From positions 1 through 33,805 of the forward strand of contig CAYYZW010000129.1 of assembly GCA_964476375.1 (NCBI GenBank): 33,805 bases of DNA, written 5' to 3'. The position numbers and the translations under genes are program-made. Under the pieces are notes generated by a model, which did not search any database, had not been told where the DNA came from, and saw only the letters and a list, made by a program, of their open reading frames with translations. The first letter of the stretch is position 1. Every line of letters starts with the position of its first letter. This document shows positions 24,699 through 33,682 of the stretch, piece after piece. This DNA is from SAT2750 sp964476375. GTDB lineage: Bacteria; Planctomycetota; Planctomycetia; Pirellulales; Pirellulaceae.

Positions 24699-24739
24699 TG
24701 AGGAGCGCCGGAAAGGAGGTCAGATCCTGTCTGGAAGTA

Positions 24740-24778
24740 GCATACTGGTATTGTATGCATCGGCTTGGAGAATGTCAT
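24740..24778 (-). promoter_or_regulatory. probable promoter of the pseudokinase gene with an overlapping dyad
   Basis: On the minus strand ATGACA (24773-24778, 5 of 6), a 17-base spacer and TACAAT (24750-24755, 5 of 6) form a good sigma-70 promoter, with a start near 24743, about 45 bases before the ATG. The inverted repeat GCATAC-N7-GTATGC (24740-24758) covers the -10 box and the start site and could be an operator. Confidence 0.55.
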
Positions 24779-24827
24779 TCTTCGAGGGAAGCAGAAGTGG
24801 GTGGACTTTCTTCTTGTTCACCGCTTG

Positions 24828-25910
24828 CTAGTACTGGGCACCGTCATTTACCGGTGCCTGGGAGCCATCGGCAAGGCTCTGGGCCGATGCCACAATCACG
24901 CCGGCGGCATCTTCAATCTGCTTTGCATGGACATCCAGGTGGGTCACCGCGCGAACCCGGTCGCTGGCAATGGCCAGCGTCTGTACGCCATTCTCGGCCA
25001 GCACACCGACAAATTCTGCTGCTGTGGCCATCGTGGGATCGACCTGGAAAATAACCATGTTAGTTTCGGCCTCTCCTCCCACCACCTCCAGGCCTTCTGC
25101 CTGGCAGACCGCGTCGGCAAGCACCTGCGCATGCTGGTGATCCTCCAGCAACCGTTCCCGGTTGTGCTGCAGGGCATACAGGGCACCGGCGGCAATCACG
25201 CCCGCCTGGCGCATGCCACCACCAAACAGCTTGCGGTGTCGACGCGCCTCGCGGATCAATACCTCGCTCCCAGCCAGTGCGGAACCGACCGGGGCCCCGA
25301 GTCCCTTGCTAAAGCAGATGCTGACCGTATCAAAATGCGCCGCCCACTGGTCCGCCGGGATCCCGGTGGCGGCAACGGCATTGAAGAGCCTCGCCCCGTC
25401 CATGTGGGTTTGCAGCTCATGGTCATGAGCCCATTCGCAAATCTCGACGACCGTATCCAAGGGCTGGATACTGCCTCCGCCCCGGTTATGCGTGTTCTCC
25501 AGGCAGACAAGACGGGTCCGCGTGAAGTGCTCGTTTTCCGGCCGGATCAATCCGGCGAGCTGCTGTGGCTGTAAAACTCCGTTGTCACCGGTCACTGGCC
25601 GGGGGACCAGGCCGCTGAGCTGGGCGTAGGCACCCTGCTCATAGTTGAGAATGTGGCATTCCGACTCACAGAGAAATTCTTCTCCCGGTCGGCAGTGAAG
25701 CCGCAGGGCGACCTGGTTGGTCATCGTTCCCGAGGGCATGAAAATGGCCGCTTCCTTGCCAAGCAGCGACGCTGCGAGTTGTTCAAGCTGCTCGACCGTG
25801 GGATCCACGTCGATCGTGTCATCTCCCACGTCGGCATCCATGATCGCCTGCCGCATGGCCGGCCCTGGGCGCGTTACCGTATCACTTCGTAAATCAATGA
25901 GGTTGGTCAT
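24828..25910 (-). CDS. ltaE: low-specificity L-threonine aldolase
   Basis: This PLP enzyme cleaves L-threonine or allo-threonine to glycine and acetaldehyde. The 360-residue protein has the family opening IDLRSDTVTRPGPAMR at residues 5-20, GDD at 29-31, the PLP-phosphate segment FMPSGTMTNQVAL, the CLENTHNRGGG loop, HMDGARLFNA with the Asp that contacts the pyridine nitrogen, and the Schiff-base Lys in CFSKGLGAPVGS. The length matches the family. The start at 25910 places the conserved LRSDT at the usual distance. It is followed by 129 bases containing the pseudokinase promoter, so it is probably a separate unit. The glycine it makes could feed ThiO or one-carbon metabolism, but that is only a metabolic possibility. 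Confidence 0.93.
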   Translation of the reverse strand: MTNLIDLRSDTVTRPGPAMRQAIMDADVGDDTIDVDPTVEQLEQLAASLLGKEAAIFMPSGTMTNQVALRLHCRPGEEFLCESECHILNYEQGAYAQLSGLVPRPVTGDNGVLQPQQLAGLIRPENEHFTRTRLVCLENTHNRGGGSIQPLDTVVEICEWAHDHELQTHMDGARLFNAVAATGIPADQWAAHFDTVSICFSKGLGAPVGSALAGSEVLIREARRHRKLFGGGMRQAGVIAAGALYALQHNRERLLEDHQHAQVLADAVCQAEGLEVVGGEAETNMVIFQVDPTMATAAEFVGVLAENGVQTLAIASDRVRAVTHLDVHAKQIEDAAGVIVASAQSLADGSQAPVNDGAQY

Positions 25911-26239
25911 GGGGAGCCGGGATTTCCTTGGAAAAATAAAAAGTAAAGAGTGCTGGAGACCCTGCGAGTGAACATTTTTCCCAGCGGAGATGTCGTTTAA
26001 AGGGTCCGGGCTGGCACGAAAACAGGCTCCCAGCCCTCCTTTTCGTTATATCAGACAGCTATCAGCGGTGAAATCCACCCGGGATTCCGCTTGCGACGAC
26101 GGCAGGTCTTCCCGCTATGGAGATTGCTGTTCACAATATGGGAAATCAACAATGGTTTCCTGCCAAACGGCACTTCCCGATAAACCCCGACCAACCTGGT
26201 TCTTTCCCTCCCGGGGATCTTCCCAGGAGCAAGATTGTG
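25911..26239. other. 329-base divergent gap between ltaE and hisD
   Basis: No gene is convincing here. An open frame runs into hisD from 26117, but its first 41 codons carry no HisD sequence. The one visible structure is GGGCTGG (26008-26014) with CCAGCCC (26030-26036), a 7-bp stem with a 15-base loop, followed by TCCTTTTCG. No strong -35/-10 pair and no His-rich leader frame were found, although divergent promoters must lie here. Confidence 0.5.
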
Positions 26240-27607
26240 ATGCCTGAAGGATCTCTCAAGATTGAACGCATGGATCTTTCCCGAGAGGAAATGGGGAAGC
26301 AGCTGGCTGGTTTGCGCCGTCGCCTGAGTCCTCGCGGTGACGTGGTCAGCGACGAGAGCCGGCAGCGGACGATCGATGTTTTTGGAGAGCCGCTTTCCCC
26401 TTCCGAGGTGGTCAAGCAGGTCTGCCAGCGTGTCCGAGATCAGGGGATGGAAGCGGCCCTGGAGTTCGGCTCGCTTTTCGACCAGGTGGAACTGGATGCC
26501 GGTTCACTGCGAGTCAGTCCGGACGAGATTGCCCAGGCTCATGGGCAGGCGTCGGAGGAATTTCTTCATACCATCCAGCGAGTACGAGATAATATTCTGC
26601 AGTTCCAGACAGCGATCCTGCACCAGGATGTCACCGTCCAGCGGGAGGAGGGGGTGCGGTTAACCCAGCGTTATCTGCCAGTGACGCGAGCGGGACTCTG
26701 TGTACCTGGAGGAGCTGCAGCCTATCCCTCGTCACTGTTGATGACCGCGGTTCCAGCCCAGGCGGCTGGAGTGGAGGAGCTGGTAGTGATTGCGCCTCCC
26801 ACGCCATTTGGGGCTAATAATCCCGACTTGCTGGCAGTCTGTTTTGAACTTGGGATCGACGAGGTTTATCGCCTTGGTGGTGCCCAGGGGGTCGCCACGC
26901 TGGCCTACGGGGTGGAGGGGATCAACCCGGTCGACATCATTGTCGGCCCCGGTAACCTGTTCGTGGCCCTGGCGAAAAAACACGTCTTCGGTGATGTGGC
27001 GATTGACTCGATTGCCGGTCCCAGCGAGGTGGTGGTCATCGCGGATGAGTCGACACGGCCTGCCTATGCGGCTGCCGATCTGCTTGCCCAGGCGGAACAT
27101 GCACCGGGGGCAAGTATCCTGGTGAGCTGGAGCGAGGAGGTCCTGGAACAGACTTACCAGCAGCTCTGTCAACAGGTAGTCCAGCTAAGCCGGTCGGATC
27201 TCACGATCCAGAGCCTGGAGCAGTATGGCGCCCTGGTGCTGGTGAAGGATGCTCAGCAGGCCTGCCGGGTCACCAACCTGCTGGCACCGGAACACCTGCA
27301 TATTGCCATCCAGGATCCCGATCCCCTGCTGGACCAGATCCTCCATGCCGGGGCGACATTCCTGGGGAATTACTCTCCTGTCGCCCTGGGAGATTATATT
27401 GCCGGGCCATCCCACGTCTTGCCAACCGGGGGGACCGCACGCTGGGCGTCAGGACTTACCGCCAACACGTTCCTGAAAAGTGGAAGCGTGATCCAGTACA
27501 GTGAGGACGCACTCCGTCTGGCAGCTTCCGATGTTCAGCGGATGGCGGAGGCAGAAGGCCTGACGGCACACCGGGCAAGTATCGATGTGCGTCTGGAGGG
27601 CCGTTGA
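26240..27607 (+). CDS. hisD: histidinol dehydrogenase
   Basis: HisD carries out the last two oxidations of histidine synthesis, histidinol to histidine, with NAD and zinc. The 455-residue protein has all landmarks: CVPGGAAAYPSSLLMTAVPA, YRLGGAQGVATLAYG, VGPGNLFVALAKKHV, GDVAIDSIAGPSEVVVIAD, LLAQAEHAPGAS holding the zinc ligands Gln and His, APEHLHI, GDYIAGPSHVLPTGGTARW with the zinc Asp, and the C-terminal EGLTAHRASI with the last zinc His. The Asp commonly found after QAEH is Ala here. The ATG at 26240 follows AGGAG by 10 bases; the GTG at 26237 is directly in front and could also serve. It is the first gene of a three-gene his operon and ends one base before hisC. Confidence 0.96.
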   Translation: MPEGSLKIERMDLSREEMGKQLAGLRRRLSPRGDVVSDESRQRTIDVFGEPLSPSEVVKQVCQRVRDQGMEAALEFGSLFDQVELDAGSLRVSPDEIAQAHGQASEEFLHTIQRVRDNILQFQTAILHQDVTVQREEGVRLTQRYLPVTRAGLCVPGGAAAYPSSLLMTAVPAQAAGVEELVVIAPPTPFGANNPDLLAVCFELGIDEVYRLGGAQGVATLAYGVEGINPVDIIVGPGNLFVALAKKHVFGDVAIDSIAGPSEVVVIADESTRPAYAAADLLAQAEHAPGASILVSWSEEVLEQTYQQLCQQVVQLSRSDLTIQSLEQYGALVLVKDAQQACRVTNLLAPEHLHIAIQDPDPLLDQILHAGATFLGNYSPVALGDYIAGPSHVLPTGGTARWASGLTANTFLKSGSVIQYSEDALRLAASDVQRMAEAEGLTAHRASIDVRLEGR

Positions 27608-27608
27608 G

Positions 27609-28661
27609 ATGTCGTTCTTCCGGGATGCAATCGAACGGATGGAAGGTTACCGCCCAGGGGAGCAGCCGCAGGGTGGGAAATTCATCAAGCTCAACACGAA
27701 TGAAAATCCTTACCCCCCTTCCCCGGCGGTGATCACGGCGGTCGAGCGGTCGGCCCAGCAGGGGCTGGTCCGTTATCCCGATCCACTGGCGACCGCTTTT
27801 CGCCTGCGGGCTGCCGATCTGCTCGGTGTGGACCCGGACTGGATTCTCTGCGGTAATGGCAGCGATGACCTGCTCACGATTGCCACGCGGGCACTCGTCG
27901 AGAGTGGTGAGATGCTGCGACTCCCTTATCCGAGCTATATCCTTTACCGGACGCTGGCCGACGTGCAGGGGGCACGATGCCAGGAGATACGGTTCCAGCC
28001 GGACTGGAGCTTGCCGGCGGCATTTGGAGAGGCGGAGGATGACCTGCGTCTTGTCTTCCTGCCAAATCCGAACAGTCCCACCGGGACCGTGATTGACCCT
28101 CAGGCGATCCTCTCGCTTGCTGAATCACTTCCCTGCCCTCTGCTGGTGGACGAGGCCTACGCCGACTTTTCTGAAAGCAACTGTCTCGATTTGGTTGCCC
28201 GGAACGAGAAGATCATGGTGACCCGGACTCTCAGTAAGTCCTATGCCCTGGCAGGCCTGCGTTTTGGGTTTCTGGTGGCACAACCCCATCTGATCGAGCA
28301 GCTCGTCAAGGTAAAGGATTCCTATAACTGCGATGCCCTCTCGATTGCAGCGGCCACCGCGGCGATTGGCGACCAGCAATGGCTTCGGGAGAACCGGGAC
28401 AAGGTGCTGGCGACGAGGGAGCGGATGTCGGGTCGTCTGGAACAAATCGGTTTTGACGTCGTTCCATCCCAGGCAAATTTTGTCTGGTGCACGCATCAGC
28501 GAGAAGCTCTCAAATCGGTGTACGAACACCTCAAATCCAACCATGTTCTTGTCCGATACATTGATTATCCGGACTGGGGTGATGGCCTGCGGATCAGTGT
28601 CGGCACGGACTCCCAGGTCGACGCCTGCCTGGACTTATTGGAGGCTCGAGTGAGATCATGA
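27609..28661 (+). CDS. hisC: histidinol-phosphate aminotransferase
   Basis: HisC converts imidazole-acetol phosphate to histidinol phosphate with PLP. The 350-residue protein has KLNTNENPYPPSP near the N-terminus, RYPDP, CGNGSDDLL for PLP-phosphate binding, FLPNPNSPTGTVI with the Asn, LLVDEAYADF with the Asp, and the Schiff-base Lys in TRTLSKSYALAGLRFGF. Arg in GLRISVG binds the substrate phosphate or carboxylate. The ATG at 27609 is one base after the hisD stop and 9 bases after GGAGG, inside the hisD end. Its stop overlaps the hisB start (ATGA). These contacts mean the three genes are cotranscribed and translationally coupled. Confidence 0.96.
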   Translation: MSFFRDAIERMEGYRPGEQPQGGKFIKLNTNENPYPPSPAVITAVERSAQQGLVRYPDPLATAFRLRAADLLGVDPDWILCGNGSDDLLTIATRALVESGEMLRLPYPSYILYRTLADVQGARCQEIRFQPDWSLPAAFGEAEDDLRLVFLPNPNSPTGTVIDPQAILSLAESLPCPLLVDEAYADFSESNCLDLVARNEKIMVTRTLSKSYALAGLRFGFLVAQPHLIEQLVKVKDSYNCDALSIAAATAAIGDQQWLRENRDKVLATRERMSGRLEQIGFDVVPSQANFVWCTHQREALKSVYEHLKSNHVLVRYIDYPDWGDGLRISVGTDSQVDACLDLLEARVRS

Positions 28662-29251
28662 CAAGAAAAGCCACAATCAAACGACTGACCAACGAAACAG
28701 AAATCGAGCTGGAGCTGGACCTGGACGGGGACGGTAGTTCCTCGATCCAGACCGGTGTCGGTTTCCTGGACCATATGCTCGAGCTTTTTGCCCGCCACGG
28801 GATCCTGGGCCTGTCGGTGACCGCCAAGGGGGATCTGCACGTGGACCAGCATCACACGGTGGAGGATGTCGGTATCTGCCTGGGACAGGCCATTCGTGAT
28901 GCGCTGGGTGACAAGGCGGGTATCCGCCGCTACGGGCATTTTACCCTGCCGATGGAAGAGACCCTGGTGACCACGGCGATCGACCTGAGTGGCCGCTACG
29001 CGATGGTCTTCCATGCCGATTTTCCTAACCAGAAGGTCGGGGATTTTGACACGGAACTGGTGGAAGATTTCTGGCAGGCGGTGGCAGCCAACACACTCTG
29101 CAATCTCCATGTCATCCTGCATCATGGCCGCAACAGTCATCATATCAGCGAGGCGATCTTCAAGAGCATCGCTCGCAGCCTGCGGATGGCAAGCGAGGTA
29201 GACCAGCGAGTGGAGGGTATTCCCAGTACCAAGGGGCGGTTGGGAGACTAG
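28658..29251 (+). CDS. hisB: imidazoleglycerol-phosphate dehydratase
   Basis: HisB removes water from imidazoleglycerol phosphate; this is the single-function form (197 residues) without the phosphatase domain of the enterobacterial protein. The duplicated metal-binding motifs are visible: GVGFLDHMLELFARHG, DQHHTVEDVGICLGQA, FHADFP (where many enzymes have a GRP-like stretch before) and NLHVILHHGRNSHHISEAIFKS. These His and Glu residues bind the two manganese ions. The start ATG overlaps the hisC stop by four bases. The gene ends four bases before the convergent phosphofructokinase stop, and no terminator can be seen between them. Confidence 0.96.
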   Translation: MTRKATIKRLTNETEIELELDLDGDGSSSIQTGVGFLDHMLELFARHGILGLSVTAKGDLHVDQHHTVEDVGICLGQAIRDALGDKAGIRRYGHFTLPMEETLVTTAIDLSGRYAMVFHADFPNQKVGDFDTELVEDFWQAVAANTLCNLHVILHHGRNSHHISEAIFKSIARSLRMASEVDQRVEGIPSTKGRLGD

Positions 29252-29255
29252 GGGG

Positions 29256-30566
29256 TCACTCGTTGACGTAGGTCTCCAGGAACCTGGCAAGTCGGTGGAA
29301 GTCACTGTTGGGATTGATATAGCGGACCATCGTGACCAGTGTTTCCGGGTCGACAAGTTTTTCAAAGGGAACGTAATGCAGGTCCAGTTGCCCGCTGACC
29401 GAGACCATCACGCCGTTGAGTCCTTCCTCACCCAGTGCCCGGTAAGCTCCCACTCCAAGCTGGCTTCCCAGCATCACATCGAAAGCGTGAGGCCGGCTGC
29501 AACGTGATTCGTAGCCCAGTTGCAGGCCGGTCACCTTGCGATATTGTCCGGTCTCCTTCGTGTAAGCCTCGGCAAGTTGCGTCGCCATGATCTGCGAGAG
29601 GTTGATCTGGGAAATGGAGATGTGCCCATGCTCATCCCTTCCGATTCCCTCGAGGTAGGCCGGCGGCAGGAACTCGGCCAGTCCCTCGGCGATCACCACC
29701 ACTCCAAATCGCTTGCCTTCTTCTTCTCGAACGGTCATGGTCTTGACCATCCGCGTGATCACCCGTTCCATGTCCATCACGGTGCGTGTGATCGTTTCTC
29801 CCGTCTCCGGGTCGCTGACTGTCTCCTGCTGGGCAAAATCCCCCACGATATCTTCCACGCTGATGACCAGGCTGGCCTCACCTGCCATGGCCGCCCCGTA
29901 GCCCAGCCAGCCGGCACTCCGCCCCATTGTTTCACAGAGGAAATAGGCCTGTCCGGCCTCGCCGTCATGCAGCAGGTTACGGATCTCTGTTGCCAGCGTA
30001 TCGACCGCCGTGAAATACCCGAAAGTAAAATCAATCCCCATGTAATCATTGTCGATGGTTTTTGGGAGGTGGACGACAGGGATCTTGTGGGCCTCCCCGG
30101 ACAAGCGGTCCTGGAACAGCTTGAACTTGTTGGCTGTTTTGAGCGTGTCATCTCCACCAATGGAAATCAACGCGTCGACCTCCAGTGAGCAGAGACCGTC
30201 GTAGACACGCCTGAGTGGTGCAGCCAGCTCCGCGTCATCAAGATGTTCCACCCGCTGGACATGTTTCCCCGGATTGGAACGGGCGGTGCCGATCATGATC
30301 CCCTGGGAATTGCGGGTCCGCTGTAACATCTTGTGGTCGATTGTGACGTAGTCACGATCCTCCTGCAGTGGCTCGTCAGGCGTGTAATCGATCAGGCTGG
30401 AATAACCATGCTTGATGCCGATGACCTCGATGCCGTTACGGAGGAAAGAGACCGCCGCCGTGGAAATGACGGCGTTGGCGGCCGGGGCGGGACCGCCGGC
30501 AAACAGGATAGCGACTCGCCGTAACGAGTGCTTGGGTTTGGGAGGTCGCGATAAAGTGCTGGCCAT
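29256..30566 (-). CDS. pfp: phosphofructokinase, pyrophosphate-dependent type
   Basis: This 436-residue protein phosphorylates fructose 6-phosphate. The donor is probably pyrophosphate rather than ATP: the signature is GGDDTLK, with Asp where ATP enzymes have Gly (GGDGS), and the next motif is PKTIDNDY, with Lys in place of Gly. Other landmarks are the N-terminal loop LFAGGPAPAANAVI, ETMGRSAGWLGYGAA for the substrate, and GYESRCSRPHAFD. Such enzymes are reversible and serve glycolysis and gluconeogenesis. I chose the ATG at 30566 because the frame upstream to 30605 carries no family sequence. It follows accC by 117 bases on the same strand; TACAAT in that gap could be its -10 box, but no matching -35 box was found. 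It is convergent with hisB. Confidence 0.93.
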   Translation of the reverse strand: MASTLSRPPKPKHSLRRVAILFAGGPAPAANAVISTAAVSFLRNGIEVIGIKHGYSSLIDYTPDEPLQEDRDYVTIDHKMLQRTRNSQGIMIGTARSNPGKHVQRVEHLDDAELAAPLRRVYDGLCSLEVDALISIGGDDTLKTANKFKLFQDRLSGEAHKIPVVHLPKTIDNDYMGIDFTFGYFTAVDTLATEIRNLLHDGEAGQAYFLCETMGRSAGWLGYGAAMAGEASLVISVEDIVGDFAQQETVSDPETGETITRTVMDMERVITRMVKTMTVREEEGKRFGVVVIAEGLAEFLPPAYLEGIGRDEHGHISISQINLSQIMATQLAEAYTKETGQYRKVTGLQLGYESRCSRPHAFDVMLGSQLGVGAYRALGEEGLNGVMVSVSGQLDLHYVPFEKLVDPETLVTMVRYINPNSDFHRLARFLETYVNE

Positions 30567-30683
30567 CGGGCAGCTCTCCAGCCAACGAATCCGGACGGGG
30601 GACAAACGATCGATTGTAGAACAGCAAGCCGGGATCGCCTAGATCCGCTCCAGCGCTGCCGGCAGGAGCATCCGTGCCGGGGA

Positions 30684-32027
30684 CTAGGAGAAAAAAGTCC
30701 TTTCCACCCAGGTGGTGTCGACCGCCCCCTCGACGAAATCTGCATGCTGCAGTATCTCCCTGTGCATCTCGGCGGTGGTGCTGATCCCCTGGATATGGAG
30801 TTCGTCGAGACAACGCAGCATGCAGTCGATGGCCTCGGAGCGGGTTTGCTGGTGGACGATCAGCTTGCCAATCATCGAGTCATAGTAGGGAGGAACGACA
30901 TAACCGGCCTGGACATGCGAATCGAAGCGAACCCCGGGACCGCCGGGCACAAAGATCTGTTCGATGGTGCCTGGGCAGGGCTGGAAGTTCTTTTTCGGGT
31001 TTTCCGCGTTGATGCGGCACTCGATGGCAGCTCCCCGGTTATGGATCTGGTCCTGGGTCATTTTTAGAGGCTCGCCCGAAGCGATGGCGATCTGGGACTT
31101 GATCAGGTCAATGCCTGTCACCATTTCCGTCACCGGGTGTTCCACCTGAATGCGGGCGTTGACCTCGATAAAGTAGAAATTGTTGTCGCGGTCCACAATG
31201 AACTCGACCGTGCCCGCGTTCGTATAATCGGCATTTCGGATCAGCCGTACTGCCGCATCGCACATGGCCTGTCTCGTCTCGCCGGGGAGGTGTGCCGCCG
31301 GGCTTTCTTCGATCAGCTTCTGGTGGCGGCGCTGCGTGCTGCATTCACGTTCCCAGAGGTGGACCACGTTGCCATGGTGGTCGGCCAGTACCTGGACCTC
31401 CACGTGCCGTGGGTGCTCGACATACTTCTCCAGGTAGATGGCCGCGTTGCCAAACGCCGCCTGGGCTTCCGCCCTGGCCTGCGAGAGAGCAGTTTGCAGC
31501 GAGAGAGCATTATGGGCGACCCGCATCCCCTTGCCGCCGCCACCGGCGGTGGCCTTGACCAGTACCGGGAAGTCGATCTCCTGGGCGACCTTCACCGCTT
31601 CCTCATCGGACTCGATCAGCCCCTCACTGCCTGGGACCACCGGGACATCGTTCTGGCGTGCCAGGTCACGGGCCTGGTTCTTGTCACCGAGCATCTGCAT
31701 GGCTTCTGGCGTGGGCCCAATAAAGTCGATCTCGCAACTGCGACAGATCTCGTTGAAGTGGGAATTCTCCGCCAGGAAACCATAGCCCGGGTGGATGGCG
31801 TCCACGTTACCGACTTCCGCTGCACTGATAACCTGGTCGATTTTCAGGTAACTCTGGTCCGAGCGGGGGCCTCCCACGCAGTAGGCCTCGTCTGCCAGGT
31901 TCAGGTAGGATGCATCCTTGTCTGCCTCGCTGTAGATGGCCACCGTCTCGATGTCCATCTCGCGGCAGGCGCGCATGATTCGCAGGGCGACCTCCCCGCG
32001 ATTGGCTATTAATATTCTATTGTACAT
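30684..32027 (-). CDS. accC: acetyl-CoA carboxylase, biotin carboxylase subunit
   Basis: AccC carboxylates the biotin of AccB with bicarbonate and ATP, the first half of malonyl-CoA synthesis for fatty acids. The 447-residue protein has the N-terminal ILIANRGEVALRIMRA, the ATP-grasp glycine loop KATAGGGGKGMR, HVEVQVLADHHG, ERECSTQRRHQKLIEESPA, and the catalytic EVNARIQVEHPVTE (many homologues have MNTRIQVEH). The C-terminal domain is complete and the length is standard. It starts 11 bases after accB, so the two are coupled. Confidence 0.97.
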   Translation of the reverse strand: MYNRILIANRGEVALRIMRACREMDIETVAIYSEADKDASYLNLADEAYCVGGPRSDQSYLKIDQVISAAEVGNVDAIHPGYGFLAENSHFNEICRSCEIDFIGPTPEAMQMLGDKNQARDLARQNDVPVVPGSEGLIESDEEAVKVAQEIDFPVLVKATAGGGGKGMRVAHNALSLQTALSQARAEAQAAFGNAAIYLEKYVEHPRHVEVQVLADHHGNVVHLWERECSTQRRHQKLIEESPAAHLPGETRQAMCDAAVRLIRNADYTNAGTVEFIVDRDNNFYFIEVNARIQVEHPVTEMVTGIDLIKSQIAIASGEPLKMTQDQIHNRGAAIECRINAENPKKNFQPCPGTIEQIFVPGGPGVRFDSHVQAGYVVPPYYDSMIGKLIVHQQTRSEAIDCMLRCLDELHIQGISTTAEMHREILQHADFVEGAVDTTWVERTFFS

Positions 32028-32038
32028 GGCCGCCAGAC

Positions 32039-32521
32039 CTAGTTGCTGGTGTCGACTTGGAACAACGGTTTGCCGTGATCCACCGGCTCCTCGTTATCCA
32101 CCAGGATGGCGACGATGCGACCACGCACCTCGGCGGGAATCTCATTGAAGACCTTCATCGCTTCCACGATACAGACGGTCGTCTCGTTGTCGACCATGTC
32201 GCCGATTTTCACAAAAGCCTCGGCATCCGGATTCGCCTTGGTGTAGAACGTCCCCACCATCGGACTGGTAATCGTGTGCAGGTTCGGATTTTCCTCGACC
32301 GCCGCCGGTGTTTCGGTTGGTGCCACGGCCGGTGGAGGGCTGGAGGCAGCGACGACCGGGGCGGGTGCAGCGACGGGTGGTCCACCACCGACACCACGTG
32401 CCAGCCGGATCTTCTGGTCTCCCTGCTGGAGGTCTACCTCCAGCAGGCCATGTTCCTTCATCAGGGCAATCAGCTCAAGCAACCTCTCGAGCTCAAAGAT
32501 ATTCGAATCGGTATCCGCCAT
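32039..32521 (-). CDS. accB: acetyl-CoA carboxylase, biotin carboxyl carrier protein
   Basis: AccB carries the biotin of acetyl-CoA carboxylase. The 160-residue protein has an N-terminal helical segment (ELERLLELIALMKEHGLLEVDL), a flexible Ala/Pro-rich linker (about 52-75) and the C-terminal biotinyl barrel. The target Lys is in EAMKVFNEI, with Val where EAMKM is usual; GTFYTKANPDAEAFVKIGD is the typical thumb segment. An AAGGA lies 7 bases before the ATG. It precedes accC by 11 bases and follows the M24 peptidase by 69 bases. Confidence 0.96.
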   Translation of the reverse strand: MADTDSNIFELERLLELIALMKEHGLLEVDLQQGDQKIRLARGVGGGPPVAAPAPVVAASSPPPAVAPTETPAAVEENPNLHTITSPMVGTFYTKANPDAEAFVKIGDMVDNETTVCIVEAMKVFNEIPAEVRGRIVAILVDNEEPVDHGKPLFQVDTSN

Positions 32522-32590
32522 GGGGCGTCCTTTTCTGGGATTTTCTGGGCGACCGGTGGGCCGCAGTTTCCTCTTCGTCGCTATTCTATT

Positions 32591-33682
32591 CTATCGGACC
32601 AGGCAGTCCTGGAGTTGCTTGGAAACGGTGCTGAGTACCTCGTGACCGTCCCGGGTGACGAGAATATCATCTTCAATACGGACTCCACCCCATCCGGGGA
32701 GGTAGATGCCTGGTTCGACGGTTACCACCATTCCTGGCTTGAGTGGTCGATCCTGGCCGGATGCCAGTCGCGGCCCCTCGTGAATATCGAGGCCAATTCC
32801 ATGGCCGAGACTATGACCGAATTTTTTACCGTAACCGGCCTTTTCGATCACCCCTCGAGCTGCCGCGTCCACCTCTTTCATAATAGCACCCGGGCGAATT
32901 GCCTTGATCGCCTGTCGTTGCGCCTCGAGCACGACCGTGTAGATGCGTTCCAGTTTCGGCGAGATTTTACCGGTCACCAAAATTCTCGTCAAGTCGCTGC
33001 GGTACATGTCAAAATCGGCGCCCCAGTCGATGAGCACGAAGTCACTTTCGCCGATCTGGCGATCGGTGGGGGTTGCGTGGGGAAGTGCGGCGCGTGGGCC
33101 GACGGCCACGATGGGGTCAAAGCTGCAGGCCCGTGCGCCGAGCAGGCGGACCTGGTGTTCCAGCTCAAAGGCAACTTCCCGTTCCGGCTGCCCGTCCCGC
33201 ATCATGGCACGTGTGGCGGCAAATGCCCGCTCGGCAATCCGTACTGCTCTCCGGATCGTTGCGATCTCGCCACGATCCTTGATCTCCCTGAGTTGCTCGA
33301 CCTCCCCCGATGTGCTGACCAGTTCCAGGTCACCGACTGCCGAATCAAGGCTCTGGTAGAGGGCCATCGTCATCGATGTGGATTCGACACCCATCGAGGT
33401 GGCCTTGATGCGGCCTGCCAGGCGGGCCGTGGCCGCTACGATCGGCTGGGCCGAGTGCCGAATATCATGCTCCACGTCCGGGCATTCTTCCTGCAGTTGC
33501 TCGGCATAACGGCTGTCACTGATCACGATCGCCCCGTCCGGGTGCAGCAGCAGGTAGCTGCTGTCCCCGCTGAACCCGGTCAGGTAGGTCACATTGACCT
33601 CGTTGGTTACCAGCAGGTGTTTGAGCTGGGACTTTTTCATTCGCCGGCGGAGCCGGTCACGTCGCGTGGCGTACTGGGTCAT
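32591..33682 (-). CDS. M24 metallopeptidase, Xaa-Pro aminopeptidase/dipeptidase type
   Basis: This 363-residue enzyme of the pita-bread fold would cleave N-terminal residues before proline or Xaa-Pro dipeptides in the cytoplasm. The N-terminal creatinase-like domain (1-125; NEVNVTYLTGFSGDSSYLLL) is followed by the catalytic domain with all five metal ligands: Asp in LIDWGADFD, Asp in RSDLTR, His in LGHGIGLDIHE, Glu in TVEPGIY and Glu in RIEDD. It lies just upstream of accB-accC. In Bacillus an equivalent gene is followed by efp and then accB-accC; efp is absent here. Whether it is PepP or PepQ cannot be decided. Confidence 0.92.
   Translation of the reverse strand: MTQYATRRDRLRRRMKKSQLKHLLVTNEVNVTYLTGFSGDSSYLLLHPDGAIVISDSRYAEQLQEECPDVEHDIRHSAQPIVAATARLAGRIKATSMGVESTSMTMALYQSLDSAVGDLELVSTSGEVEQLREIKDRGEIATIRRAVRIAERAFAATRAMMRDGQPEREVAFELEHQVRLLGARACSFDPIVAVGPRAALPHATPTDRQIGESDFVLIDWGADFDMYRSDLTRILVTGKISPKLERIYTVVLEAQRQAIKAIRPGAIMKEVDAAARGVIEKAGYGKKFGHSLGHGIGLDIHEGPRLASGQDRPLKPGMVVTVEPGIYLPGWGGVRIEDDILVTRDGHEVLSTVSKQLQDCLVR

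Noticed and set aside
24713..24720. Strong Shine-Dalgarno-like AAGGAGGT on the plus strand
   Set aside because: No plausible plus-strand gene follows; the region is the 5' leader of the minus-strand pseudokinase gene.
26117..26239. N-terminal extension of hisD from the ATG at 26117
   Set aside because: The 41 extra residues carry no HisD sequence, and the ATG at 26240 has an AGGAG at good distance.
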